DNA of 64,000 nucleotides from Aphrocallistes beatrix (taxonomy: Eukaryota > Porifera > Hexactinellida > Sceptrulophora > Aphrocallistidae): contig OY725496.1 of the NCBI GenBank assembly GCA_963281255.1, positions 4,813,723-4,877,722 of the forward strand. The letters run 5' to 3'. This document shows, in pieces, positions 25,458 to 36,800 of this stretch. The position numbers and the translations under genes are program-made. The notes under the pieces were generated by a model. That model ran no database searches. It worked only from the letters and a program-made list of their open reading frames with translations, and was not told where the DNA came from. The first letter of the stretch is position 1; each line of letters starts with the position of its first letter.

Positions 25458-27130
25458 TAGAATATCTGTAGCATTCTATCTTTAGAATAGAGTACTATTA
25501 TTAATCTCTGAGTGGACTTGTCTAGAGTCATTCCTGATTTCCAAATCACCATCATCAGCTGTGCTAGCTGTGACTTGAAAAGATTTCAATTGCTTGTAAG
25601 ATGGAGGATATCTATCAGATGTAGGAGGCTGTTCCATACTGATGATGATGTTTCTGCCATAACAATATATAGCATAAGATTCATTTAACTCTGAAATAAT
25701 AATTTGTTGCGGATATACATAAGAACTTATTGTTCTAATACTAAATCCAAATCTCTTTGATACAACAACACGATTATCGCGCTGAAGTGTATAAATTCTA
25801 TCCCCAATAAACTGTACATCAGTAAATTGTTTCGAGAAAACTCGTTTGAAAGTCAGATCTTTATCAAGAATCTGAACTCTATCTCCTTTATCACACACAT
25901 ACACATCTCCATTGGACGGATCTGAAATGATATTTCCAGGACAATCAAACTGGGCCAACTTAGATCCACGAGTGCCAGTAGACAGCGAGTATGTGAACTC
26001 AGTGCCACTTCCTTCAACTCGGTTGAACTTGAAGACACAAGGTTGGATATCTCTGTTGAAGTTCTGCTCAAAGTGTGACGTCACATAAAGAGAGTCTCCA
26101 TAGAAACAAACTCCGAAAGGATGGACTAACTCCACCTTAGTTCCAGTTCCGTGTCTATTAATAGAACTGTTGTGCAACACTCTTCCTCTGTAGACTCCTT
26201 CTTGAGAGAATTATCTTCACGCAGTGACTCGTCTGATCGGCGATGAAGATGAATCCTGTTTTGCAATCGATAGCCAATCGCTGTGGAGATTTCAGATCAG
26301 CTGATTCGTCACCTTGTTTCACTGCACACAATATGGGCTTATCAATTGTGGTAAAGTCTCTAGGTTTAGGACATTCCTTTTCCACAGGTTCGTTGCTAGG
26401 TTCTGGTGGTGACTCGTGCTCTTGTGGCGACCTATAATTAGAAACATTAGATATACATATTACTATAAATAGTTCTGTTGCATGATATTTTGAGATTTCT
26501 GTATTAGGTAACCATGGATTATTTAGTACTGTAATATTTTGAAATATCGGAGCATTCTACCTACTCAAATGGCACTGTGAAATCAAATAATCGATGGACG
26601 CGCAAAGGACGCTTAATATCGATACTTTAGAAGTATATCTACAGAATTAGCATAATAACATAGAGAACCATTTCACACCTAGAAACAGCTGGTGGTGGAG
26701 TGTGTCGAGGAGAAGGAAGCATTCCTTTCTTAACAATTCCCAATTCTATCCTTCCAAAATTCTCAATCTCTTCACTCAGTTTAGAGTCTAGCACGAGAGT
26801 AACATCTTTATCTGGAAACTCTTCTTCGAGTAAGCCTATCTGTCTCTCAACATCCACCAGCAAAGTGGTTTCAAACGACTTAAAAGTGGCACACTGCTCT
26901 TTCATTTCATTCAGAAATCGACGTTTCTCTTTGTATTCTTCTCTACTATTGTTATACTCATTCTTAATATCATTCAGCTGTTTGATCAGTTCCTGCTTTC
27001 GTTTCTCCAGAGACTTCTGGTATTGATTGAAACAGGTGTCAAGTTTTTCATGCAATGATGCTATTTTTAGAATGAATTGATCATCTGTTTCACCTCTGTT
27101 TGGAGGATCTTCAGAAAAGCGAGATGCCAT
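25458..27130 (-). pseudogene. NHL array copy 6, probably broken
   Basis: The coil exon (26679-27130) is open but is the most divergent coil in the array (Lys-rich, lacks four residues). Exon 2 (25458-26431) shows an extra T near 26210 relative to sisters and a two-base loss near 25533 that removes the conserved last 30 residues. The variable segment (MYTLQ-like, FGFSIRTISSYVYPQQ) is still readable between these points. Confidence 0.75.
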
Positions 27131-27305
27131 TTCTCAACCAAATATCTAGACTAAAATTTCAATTGGACATTGTAATAAAATACTCTCACAGACGGATGTG
27201 TAATACATAAAATGTCCCATCATCATAGAAAAAAAGTGAGTCGTTAACTCTTAAACTAAAACTGTGGACGTATTATTATATAGAATCATATATCCTATCA
27301 ATGCT

Positions 27306-27449
27306 ACATTCCATTTGATAGATGCGGTATCATAGCAAATGGTGTTGTTTCGGTGTGATATTTTTCTTTTTAGTGTGCTTCTATTAAAAAGAAAAATATT
27401 ACCGAAACAACTCCCTTTGCTAAGATACCACATCTATCGAATGGAATGT
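27306..27449. repeat. Long imperfect hairpin
   Basis: Arms of about 68 bases starting ACATTCCATTTGATAGATG pair with about 90% identity around a loop of roughly ten bases. It lies upstream of the fossil Rep region and downstream of nothing obvious. It could be a foldback MITE or a hairpin RNA precursor. Confidence 0.6.
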
Positions 27450-27583
27450 TGTTTACCGCAATCATGACTTCCTGGAAAGTACATGATAAATAATTAATGA
27501 GCTAGGTGTATAGTTAGGTACATCTTGAGTCGTATAAAAAGAGAAGTGTTTTTCAGTTGAATACAGCTGATTATCAGTACAAT

Positions 27584-28460
27584 ATGGCTCAAGCTCAACT
27601 CGCTAAATCCCAAACTCGGTTCTGGTGTTACACAATGAACCACCCAAGCAAAACCACTTGGTGGGACCCTGAGAATATGACATACATGGTACAGGGATAC
27701 GAATTCTCAAGTAGTGGGACCTCTCATATCCAAGGCTACGTCATCATGAAAATGAAGACTAAATTGTCTGCGATGAAGAAGCTATTACCCAGATCTCAAC
27801 TCAGCGCTTCAAAAGGAATTCCTATTCCGAACATAAAGCACTGCACAAAGAAAGGGAGTTACGAGGAATTTGGCGCTAAACCAACACAGAGTAGAAGACA
27901 AGAAGTTTTTGGTCAAAAGACAAGAGGTTTTTGATGCCTTACGTGCTAAGACCATTTTGTTCCAAGAAGCTGTGACGTTTCATGCGAAAGACGTGGACTG
28001 GGTTGAAGAGAACCCCCTTAATCATGACGTCACAAAGTACAGGGCACCAGTTCTCTACATATGGGAGGAACCAGGGATTGGAGAGACCGTAGAATTGGTA
28101 TTAAAAGCTGAAGAAGTCTCATACTTCAGGAAGCCAGGTGGAAAGTGGTTTGACGGTTACAACGGTGAGAAGATACTACTGTGGGATGCCTATATGAGCG
28201 AAAAGATCCAGAATTTAGCCTGGCTGGTCGATAGGGGACCACGCGTAGAAATTCGTTGGGGATTTGCTGACAGCTACATCGAAGCTCTAATAATAGTATC
28301 AACCATCCCTCCTCAATTACAATATGAGAAGGACGAAATGGCCTTTGAAAAACTCGAGTGGAGGATTACAGAATTACTGGGCCTAGAAGGTGTTGAAAAT
28401 CCAACACAGAAAATCAAAGAGAAAATAATTGGATTTATTACAAGACATTATCTGATGTAA
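27584..28460 (+). pseudogene. Endogenous CRESS-DNA virus Rep fossil (circovirus-like)
   Basis: The first third resembles the HUH nuclease part of circovirus/nanovirus-type Rep, including a HIQG-type metal-binding motif and a CTKKG-type motif; the remainder resembles the superfamily 3 helicase part (KWFDGYNGE-type region). It has no introns and no relation to its NHL neighbours. The copy is broken, with about one or two breaks. The fairly open remaining frames suggest a moderately young insertion. No capsid gene is seen next to it. The family assignment rests on motif spacing only. Confidence 0.75.
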
Positions 28461-28654
28461 TGCTATTATATTATGCTAAGTCACTGTTACAATTAACTTA
28501 GAAAATGGACATGGGGTATGGAAAACTAGTTCTCCTTATTATTCTTTGAATAAGTGGCATAATTGGAGACAGATTCACAGTAACAATGTATCACATACCT
28601 CCATTACCACTTTAAAAATGAATATTTCAGATATCTATAAGAGAGGAATTTATT

Positions 28655-29292
28655 AAAAAAACTTTATTCTAAAGAGCAACAAAAATTTTACATATCTTTG
28701 GGTGGATGAGGCGACTTCCGAGTGTATATATATCTAGCATTACAGTTCATCCAATCATTCGCTCTACTGTGGAACAGAGGAGCTGTGTATATAGACACAG
28801 CTTTTTACTAAATCCCTAGTCCAACTATCCCAAACAACTATATCGTATATTAGCTTCATATATAATGTTAATATACTATAAATAGAAACACATAATTATC
28901 ATCATTGATTAGTATATACATTCAAAATAGAAGCATTGTCAATTCTAAATTTAAATTTTGATGTCCAATATACACAAAAACCTCGTGAGGGATTTAGCGG
29001 GCAAACAGAAGGACTGAGCTTTCAGTCTCAAGTTTCTGTCAGAAGTGACGAGGACAACACTCGACTTCAAACACTCTTCTTCTAAACAAACAAAACAAAT
29101 ACAAACAATCAAAAGAAAGATAAATAAACTTGTGCCAATTCGTATATTTCAAAGGTTTTCGAACTGTGATAAAAGTCTATATTTAGGACATTTCTTATTT
29201 CTTATTTCTTAAAATAAAGTTGATACCTTTTTGGGAGTTCAGTTTGACACAAGCTTGAAGAATGAGGTCGTCATTCCTTTGCTACAAGAATA
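28655..29292 (-). pseudogene. Duplicate of the last two SMG6 exons
   Basis: This block is about 95% identical by eye to 33218-33835 and contains copies of the exon encoding the NDDLILQAC motif (near 29225-29275) and of the last exon encoding the [10 protein letters not shown] motif, plus the 3' flank. No upstream PIN exons accompany it, so it is an orphan 3' fragment produced by segmental duplication. Confidence 0.8.
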
Positions 29293-29384
29293 GTTCTATT
29301 TATATATATAAAGTAAATACAAATAAACATCGATAAAACAAAGATACAAACTTGAACTGAACAATTCGGTACAGTAATATTCCA

Positions 29385-30985
29385 CTAGAATATCTGTAGC
29401 ATTCTATCTTTAGAATAGAGTACTATTATTAGTCTCTGAGTGGACTTGTCTAGAGCCATTCCTCTGATTTCTAGAACACCATCATCAGCTGTGCTAGCTG
29501 TGACTCCAAATGATTTTAATTTTGCGTAGTATGGATAACCGCAAGATGAAGTAAGCAGTTCCTTGCTGATTTTAAGGGTTGCGTCATAATAAGATATAAC
29601 ATGAGCTTCGTTTAACTGTGAAATAATTATCTGTTTTGTATATCCAAGAGAAGATATTGTTCTAATATCATCTCCAACTCTCTTAGATACAACAACATAA
29701 TTATTAATAGTATTGTTCTCATGTCTATACATTATATCTCCAATAAACTGTACATCAGTAAATCGTTTAGAGCAAACACGTTTGAAAGTCAGATCTTTAT
29801 CAAGAATCTGAACTCTATCTCCTTTATCAAACACATACACATCTCCATTGGACGGATCTGAAACTATATTTGTAGGACAATCAAACTGAGCCACACCAGA
29901 TCCACGAGTGCCAGTAGACAGTGAGTATGTGAACTCAGTGCCACTTCCTTCAACTCGGTTGAACTTGAAGACACAAGGTTGGAGATCTCTGTTGAAGTTC
30001 TGCTCAATGTGTGACGTCACATAAAGATAGTCTCCATAGAAACAAACTCCGAAAGGATGGACTAACTCCACCTTAGTTCCAGTTCCGTGTCTATTAATAG
30101 AACTGTTGTGCAACACTCTTCCTCTGTGGACTCCTTCTTGAGAGAATATCTTCACGCAGTGACTCGTCTGATCGGCGATGAAGATGAATCCTGTTATGCA
30201 ATCGATAGCCAATCGCTGTGGATATTTCAGATCAGCTGATTCGTCACCTTGTTTCACTGCACACAATATGGGCTCTTCAATCGTAGTAACTAATATTAGT
30301 ATCATTAATTACAAACGGGACTTAGCACTCACATCAAGGCGCCAAGTGAAAACAAATAGTCGATAGACGCCCAAAGGACGCCTAATATTGACTATTTCAG
30401 AGTTAAAGCATGGATGCATGCGCCACATTTAAATAAATGAAAGGTGACAATCAAATAATTATCTATGATGAGTAAGCATTTCTACAGACTTAGAATAATA
30501 ACATAGAGAACCATTTCACACCTAGAAACAGCTGGTAGTGGAGTGTGTCGAGGAGAAGGGAGCATTCCTTTCTTAACAATTCCCAATTCTATCCTTCCAA
30601 ACTTCTCAATCTCTTCACCCAGTTTAGAGTCTAGCACGAGAGTAACATCTTTATCTGGAAACTCTTCTTCGAGTAAGCCTATCTGTCTCTCAACATCCAC
30701 CAGTAAAGTGGTTTCAAACGACTTAAAAGTGGCACACTGCTCTTTCACGTTGGAATGGATATCATTCAGTGCTCGACGTTTCTCATTGTATTCTTTTCTG
30801 CTATTTTTATACTCAGTCTCAATCCTATTCAGCTGATTAGTCAGTGTCTGTTTTCGTTCCTGCAGGGACCGCAGGTGTTGATTGAAACAGGTGTCAAGTT
30901 GTTCATGCAGGGATGCTATTTTTAGGATGAATTGATCAGCTGTTTCATCTTTGTTTGGAGGATCTTCAGAATCACAAGATGCCAT
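29385..30985 (-). pseudogene. NHL array copy 7, exon 2 truncated at its 5' end
   Basis: The coil exon 30522-30985 is intact. Exon 2 (29385-30290) lacks the usual acceptor and about 30 codons (SPQEH... region); intron sequence joins directly at a codon corresponding to TTIEEP. The fused point happens to read ACTAATATTAG, a plausible new acceptor, but joining there after the phase-2 donor gives an early stop. The remaining propeller is open and complete to the C-terminus. It may be a dead copy or use an unseen start. Confidence 0.7.
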
Positions 30986-31462
30986 TTCTCAATCAAATAT
31001 CTAGACTCACATTTCAGTAGAATTGCAATATTTTAATATGTCATAATATAACAGCCTTCACAGACAAAATGGAAGTGAGCTTCCAATTTATTGAGAAGAC
31101 ACATGTGTGAAATGTTTGTTTATTTGGTCATTGTATTCCTATTTAGGTTTTGCAGACTCACCATGACGTTAAAAGTCCTACAATAGTTGATACTCACTTC
31201 TAACTCAAATTGCAAAGTGTTTCTCCATGACGTCATCAGATCGAAAAGATTCTCAGTAAAATTTTCTCATTAAAATATTATAACAGAAGCATCCTTGTGG
31301 TTCCCTCAGAGATTTAAAGTAGGGAACGGCGTCCCTCCACCCAATACACCCCTGTCTGTACCCCCAACTCTGCAAGGCGGCAATATATTTTCAGATTTAT
31401 CGGAATAATCATGAGATAACACAATAAATAGGGTATGTTCATGGAGGTAGATAATCAAAAAT

Positions 31463-31641
31463 ATAGTCAGGGTCGCTTATTATGAACATTCGTTTATTAT
31501 GAACTAATCTCCTGCCAGCTGGTCCCAATTTCATTATCAGATAGGATTTGTATTGAATCAAGTTTGCTTAATATGAAGTATCTCTATTATGAACAGATTT
31601 TTTGGTCCCCTGGTGGTTCACAATAAGCGACCCTGACTGTA
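31463..31641. mobile_element. pogo-like MITE (CAGGGTCGCTTATTATGAAC family)
   Basis: Inverted termini AGTCAGGGTCGCTTATTATG and CAATAAGCGACCCTGACTGTA enclose about 180 non-coding bases. A second, inverted copy is at about 49686-49852 in an aminopeptidase intron. Confidence 0.75.
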
Positions 31642-31707
31642 ATGGAATTCCAAAGAAACATTGAAAATAAATTTTCGAGAAATAGTTGGTATAGTTTAGG
31701 AAGATCT

Positions 31708-32617
31708 CTAGATCACAGGAACGTAAACTTCTCTAATCGATACGAACACTGCGTGATTAGCTGGACATTCGAAGTAACGAGTGGATCGTGTACCCCGTTA
31801 GAGGTGCCGATAGGCTCCCGTAACAGGATCCCTGCGATCTCTCAGTTTTGTTCTTGGAGAACACGACCCTCAGATAGCCGACCCTGGGGTTCCCTTTGAT
31901 TTTGACTAGAACCTGTTTGCCCCGGTGGCTGTCTGGCTTCTTGAGGTAAGAGAGGTTGGTGGTTTTGATGGAGGAGGTATTGTAGATTAGAGGCTGTGTC
32001 TTGTCCCGGAAGACAGCCAGCACGTCAGGGGTATACCGCTCTATTCTAGTTCCATTCGAACTAGAAGGAGGCCTGAACACCCTGGGGACAGCCCTGGGGG
32101 TACTAGGATTGCTCTCCTCGAGGGCCCTGTCCTCGCCTCCTTTTTGGATAAGCATGACTTGGTCGTGAACTGCGGAGCTCTTCCTGATGGTTGGTGTTGT
32201 GTGAACTTTCACGCTAGATGGGGAGTAGCTCGGGAGAGAAGTGAGTGGGTTACGAGGGAGAAAGGCACCATCTGGGGGATGAAGGTAAAAATCTTTCTCA
32301 CATACATTCTCCTCGGGACTGTTTTGATCAAGAAACGATCCAAGAGAAATAGAGTGGGTTAGTTTACTCTCTCTGAATCCAAATTCATTGGAGTGTTGCC
32401 TGTGTGTTTTATTTAAATCTCTAAATCTCTGTTCCAGAATATCATTCATCTCTTTCAACCGCTTACTTTCTTCTTCTGTCTGCTTAAGTTTCTCTGTGAA
32501 GCGGGAAAGTTCCCTCGCCGTATCGTCATACTTCAGTTTGTGTTCTCCGTAAGCTCTCGTCATTTCTTCAACTTCCAACTTCGCACTTTCTCTCTCATCT
32601 AAAACACATTCTAGCAT
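31708..32617 (-). pseudogene. Decayed coil/CAP-Gly protein gene
   Basis: An open frame from 32617 encodes a Glu/Lys-rich coiled coil (DERESAKLEVEEM..., KLKQTEEESKRLKEM) and a Ser/Pro-rich linker, then the start of a CAP-Gly-like domain (VGYLRVVFSKN). The rest of the domain is readable only in the other two frames: REPIGTSNG in one and TRYFECPANHAVFVSI with a stop at 31708 in another. Two small indels are implied, so it is decayed or contains sequence errors. CAP-Gly domains bind microtubule-associated C-termini. A related intact gene is at 45461-46582. Confidence 0.65.
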
Positions 32618-32801
32618 ATATCTCGAAATCTAGTGTGATCCTATTCAGCTGATTGGTCAGTGTCTGCTTTCGTTCCTGCAGGGACAGCTGGTATTGATTG
32701 AAACAGGTGTCAAGTTGTTTATGCAGGGATGCTATTTTTAGAATGAATTGATCAGCTGTTTCATCTTTGTCTGGATGATCTTCAGAATCACAAGATGCCA
32801 T
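32595..32801 (-). pseudogene. 5' fragment of an NHL array copy (copy 8)
   Basis: The first 55 codons of the array coil exon (MASCDSEDHPDKDETADQF ... QLNRI) and the conserved upstream block (32820-32975) are present. Homology stops abruptly at about 32640, where unrelated sequence leading into the coil/CAP-Gly frame begins. The two frames do not match and no donor is seen between them, so this is a junction rather than a clean fusion. Confidence 0.8.
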
Positions 32802-33217
32802 CTCTCAATCAAATAAATATCTAGACTCACATTTCAGTTATTGTAATATTTTAAATTTGCATAATAAAAAGCCTTCACAGACAAGATGGAAGTGAGCTTC
32901 CAATTTATTGAGAGTACACATGTGTGAAATGTTTGGTTATTTGGTCATTGTATCCCGAATTAGGTTTTTGCAGACTTTAAGGATGCTCCCCTCCCCAGAG
33001 AACCAAAATCGACCTCAATCTCAGCCTCTGAATACGAACAACTGGCAATTATTCGCACAAATGATGAGTGCATAGATATATGTATACTGAGCCAGGTAAA
33101 ATAGCCGCTTTTTCGACTTTGAAGTCATATATTGGATTCGTTTCTCAACAAAAACCAAATATTAGAATTTATAAGGATGCACCCCTCCCCAGAGTAACAA
33201 AATCGACTGGGAATTTT

Positions 33218-33835
33218 AAAAAAATTTATTCTAAATGGCAACAAAAAAATTACATATCTTTGGGTGGATGAGGCGATTTCCGAGTGTATAGATATCTAGC
33301 ATTACAGTTCATCCAATCATTCGCTCTACTGTGAAACAGAGGAGTTGTGTATGTAGACACAGCTTTTTACTAAATCCCTAGTCCAACTATCCCAAACAGT
33401 TATATCGTTTATTAGCTTCATATATAATGTTAATATACTATAAATAGAAACACATAATTATCATCATTGATTAGTATATACATTCAAAATAGAAGCATTG
33501 TTAATTCTAAATTTAAATTTTGATGTCCAATATACACAAAAACCTCGTGAGAGATTTAGCGGGCAAACAGAAGGACTGAGCTTTCAGTCTCAAGTTTCTG
33601 TCAGAAGTAACGAGGACAACACTCGACTTCAAACACTCTTCTTCTAAACAAACAAAAACAAAAACACTATCACTAACAATCAAAGGTATTTCAAAGGTTT
33701 TCGAAATGTGATAAAGATCTATATTTAGGACATTTCTTATTTCTTAAAATAAAGTTGATACCTTTCTGGGAGTTCAGTTTGACACATGCTTGAAGAATGA
33801 GGTCGTCATTCCTTTGCTACAAGAATAGTTATATT
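33218..33835. repeat. Segmental duplication, SMG6 3' end copy
   Basis: This is the functional partner of 28655-29292 in the same orientation. Between the two copies lie NHL copy 7, the MITE and the coil/CAP-Gly relic. Confidence 0.8.
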
Positions 33836-36800
33836 TATAACTACGATATTTGTTTGTTCATTCGTTTACGTATTTGCATGTTTAGTAGAGAAATTATTAT
33901 ATTCTAGTATCCATGGTTAATCGCAAGCTAAATGCGGTTAAGAGGATTAGATATATAAATAGCTCTATCAGTACATTAATATCTTGAGGCTAATTTTAGA
34001 TACGTTTTTAACAGAGGAGAAGTCTTGCTGGTAGAGAGGATTGGACACTAGGTTGCCTTGTATGGTCAGAGCTAGCAGCTTCATGTCTGAGCTCGCAAAT
34101 TCCTGGCGTAACCATGTAAAGGCGTCTCTAGAAAGTTAAATTTAGTAACATAAAGGTGTGAAGTGGTATATAAAATTGGTATAATTAGAAATAGGTTGTA
34201 CGTACTTGGCTTTAAGAGAAGAAGATTTATGTTTCGGAGATGTGGAGTATGGGATTCTCAGCTGTTCTAGTTCCTGAAGTACTAGACAGAAATAGCACTA
34301 TTGTAGCAGATGAAACACAATCGATTGATTGGTTGAAATTTTACTGTTATGTATAAGTGCCACTGCTCCAGTGATTTAACACGATTCAGACCAGGGATTT
34401 TGCTAAAAAATTTCCGGTTAAGGAATTTGAGCGGGAAAACCAAAAAATTGTGGGGTATATTCTATAAATACTACACTCTCCATTAACCTGTAATCTAAAT
34501 TTAGCCTTTATGCCACTTCTTCCCACAATTTTCTCAATTCTAACTTCAATTAAGTTCTGTTAGAAAATACATAACTCGACCAATCATATTCAGACTGTGG
34601 ATATTAATAGCTTCATCGGAACATTGACAAACTAAATACAATAACTCTCCCAATCAGAAGCTTAGCTTAATGCAATGTTTCATAGCATAAGCAAATACGA
34701 TTCTATATTTGGAGTTGAGCTTATAGTTCTATTTATAGACTAGCATCTATTTATATCCTACCTATCAGCGGCACGGTTAGCTGGAGGTTAGAGTGCAGGT
34801 AGAGCTTCTGGAGGATGTGCAAGCTTGAGAGGTAACAGTTCGTGTCCGGGACAATGTACCTTGGTGATATCTCGTGCCGTTGGAATGCAGCTCTATTCAA
34901 CTTGTTGCTAATTATAGAATGTGTGTTTTTCAGCTCTGATGTTTGTTTGTTTACTTCCGCCTCCAAGCGCTCCTTCTCCGTCTAATTTCATTGGTCAGTT
35001 AAGAGCTGAATTAGTGCATTGAAAACTGTTTACCTTCAAGATAATGTAATCTCTCTGATCCGCATCTTCTGACTGAACACACAATCTAATAAACATAAAT
35101 AACAACAACTGTTGGGAATTACATATATAAACTGTGACATCAAAATTTTTAGATTTATAGAAATTCGTAATATTATTATTTGTTAACAATTTAAATTTGA
35201 ACAAACATTTCTTCATCATCTGAAATGAATTCTGATTCGTCAAATATGTCATCCTCAATAGAATCCTAAGAATAGTACAGAAATGGAATGAATGGATGGA
35301 TGGATGGATGAATGGATGGATGGATGGATGGATGGGTGGATGGATGGATGGATGGATGGATGGCTGGATGGATGGATGGATGGATGGATGGATGGATGGA
35401 TGGATGGATGGATGGATGGATGGATGGATGGATGGATGGATGGATGGATGGATGGATGGATGGATGGATGGATGGATGGATGGATGGATGGATGGATTAA
35501 CTCACAGTTTCAGAATTTGGGTTTTTAGGTGATAGCTCGGGGTCACTATCTTTTTCCAGATCTGAACATGACTCGAGGGTAAATGTGTCTCCATAGAAAC
35601 GGACAGGAATGCCAGTTTGCGAGCAGAGATTTTCCATTTCACTTAAAATGATTGAAATCCTTATCTCTTTGGAATCATCGTCCTAAATTTAGAATAATAT
35701 CAAATTCCGTACTTGAGAATAAAATCCAATTATTTGATTGGTGGAAGATTTTACACATTGAAAGACTGATTTCATTGGACAGTACGGAAACCAAGATAAT
35801 TCCTACGGAAAATGTAGCAGGATAAAGTGCGCGTAATTCAGTAGCTCAATTAACCCGAGCAATTGATTGGTCAATTAGGTGGTCTATATTAGCATTGCAT
35901 ACCTCGGGGTCTATAGTGAGAATTCTCCAACTCATTCTGACTTCAATAAATCTCTCCATGAGAACGCACCCGCTTAGAAACTGATCTTCCCATAGGAATG
36001 CAGAAGACACTGGGGTCTTGTCACCTCTATGCTCAATCAGCTGATTCAGGAGAGGGAACAGGTTAGGCCAAATCCTACCGGAAATAGTTTATATTTAGAT
36101 GAACAAGAACCAAGGATTTTACATACAGTCGACTCCGCTTAATAGGGTCACATCGGTCAGAGGACATTTTGCCCCGATTAAGCGGAGAACCCTATAAACC
36201 GAAAATAGTTTGTATTTGCTTCTATGTGTGAGAGCTATTCCGGTCCTGCCAAAAGTGGTGACAATGACGTCATAATGCCATGATGAGTTGACATTTTCGT
36301 CTGAGGTCAGAACTTAGTGGAGCCATAGCCAAAAGACTCCCACATGCCAAAAGTCAGCTTTCTGCTACAGCAGTTTCTTGAATCAATTCCGTACAGATTA
36401 GACTAGTATGCATTGTTTCTATTGACAGATCCAGAGTGTGAATCTAAACAGACCACACTTTGAATATATACAAAATAAGAAGTTCGAAACTGCAAGAAAC
36501 ATTGATTTGTATTGTGAAACCATTTCAGTGTTTATAACTTCTCTAATTCGGTAGAATTGTGAATAATCTATTTTATATTTTTAGCTACATTCCATGGCAT
36601 CCCCTCCCGAAACAACGACGCCAGTCCTGTCAACTGGTAAACCCTCAAGGCGACACATTTCCTTCTAAGACAGAGAATTCACACCTGTCACCACGGGGTT
36701 CAACATCGAGGCGAAATGTGAGAACAGTACGTGTGAAGTTGTCCTGTCTTTGGGAGGTGTGATATTGATCGGATTTCCAGAATTAGAAAGTTGTGTGTAT

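Noticed and set aside
27584-28460. A working host-adopted Rep gene
   Set aside because: The copy is broken and shows no introns or host promoter evidence; it is best treated as a fossil.
33513-34981. SMG5 rather than SMG6
   Set aside because: The PIN domain keeps DTN, NDD and SDRN acidic sites, and the GN-L and NDDLIL context fits SMG6; SMG5 PIN lacks most of these.
35292-35532. Met-Asp-Gly-Trp repeat proteins in three frames
   Set aside because: They are translations of the TGGA microsatellite inside an SMG6 intron.
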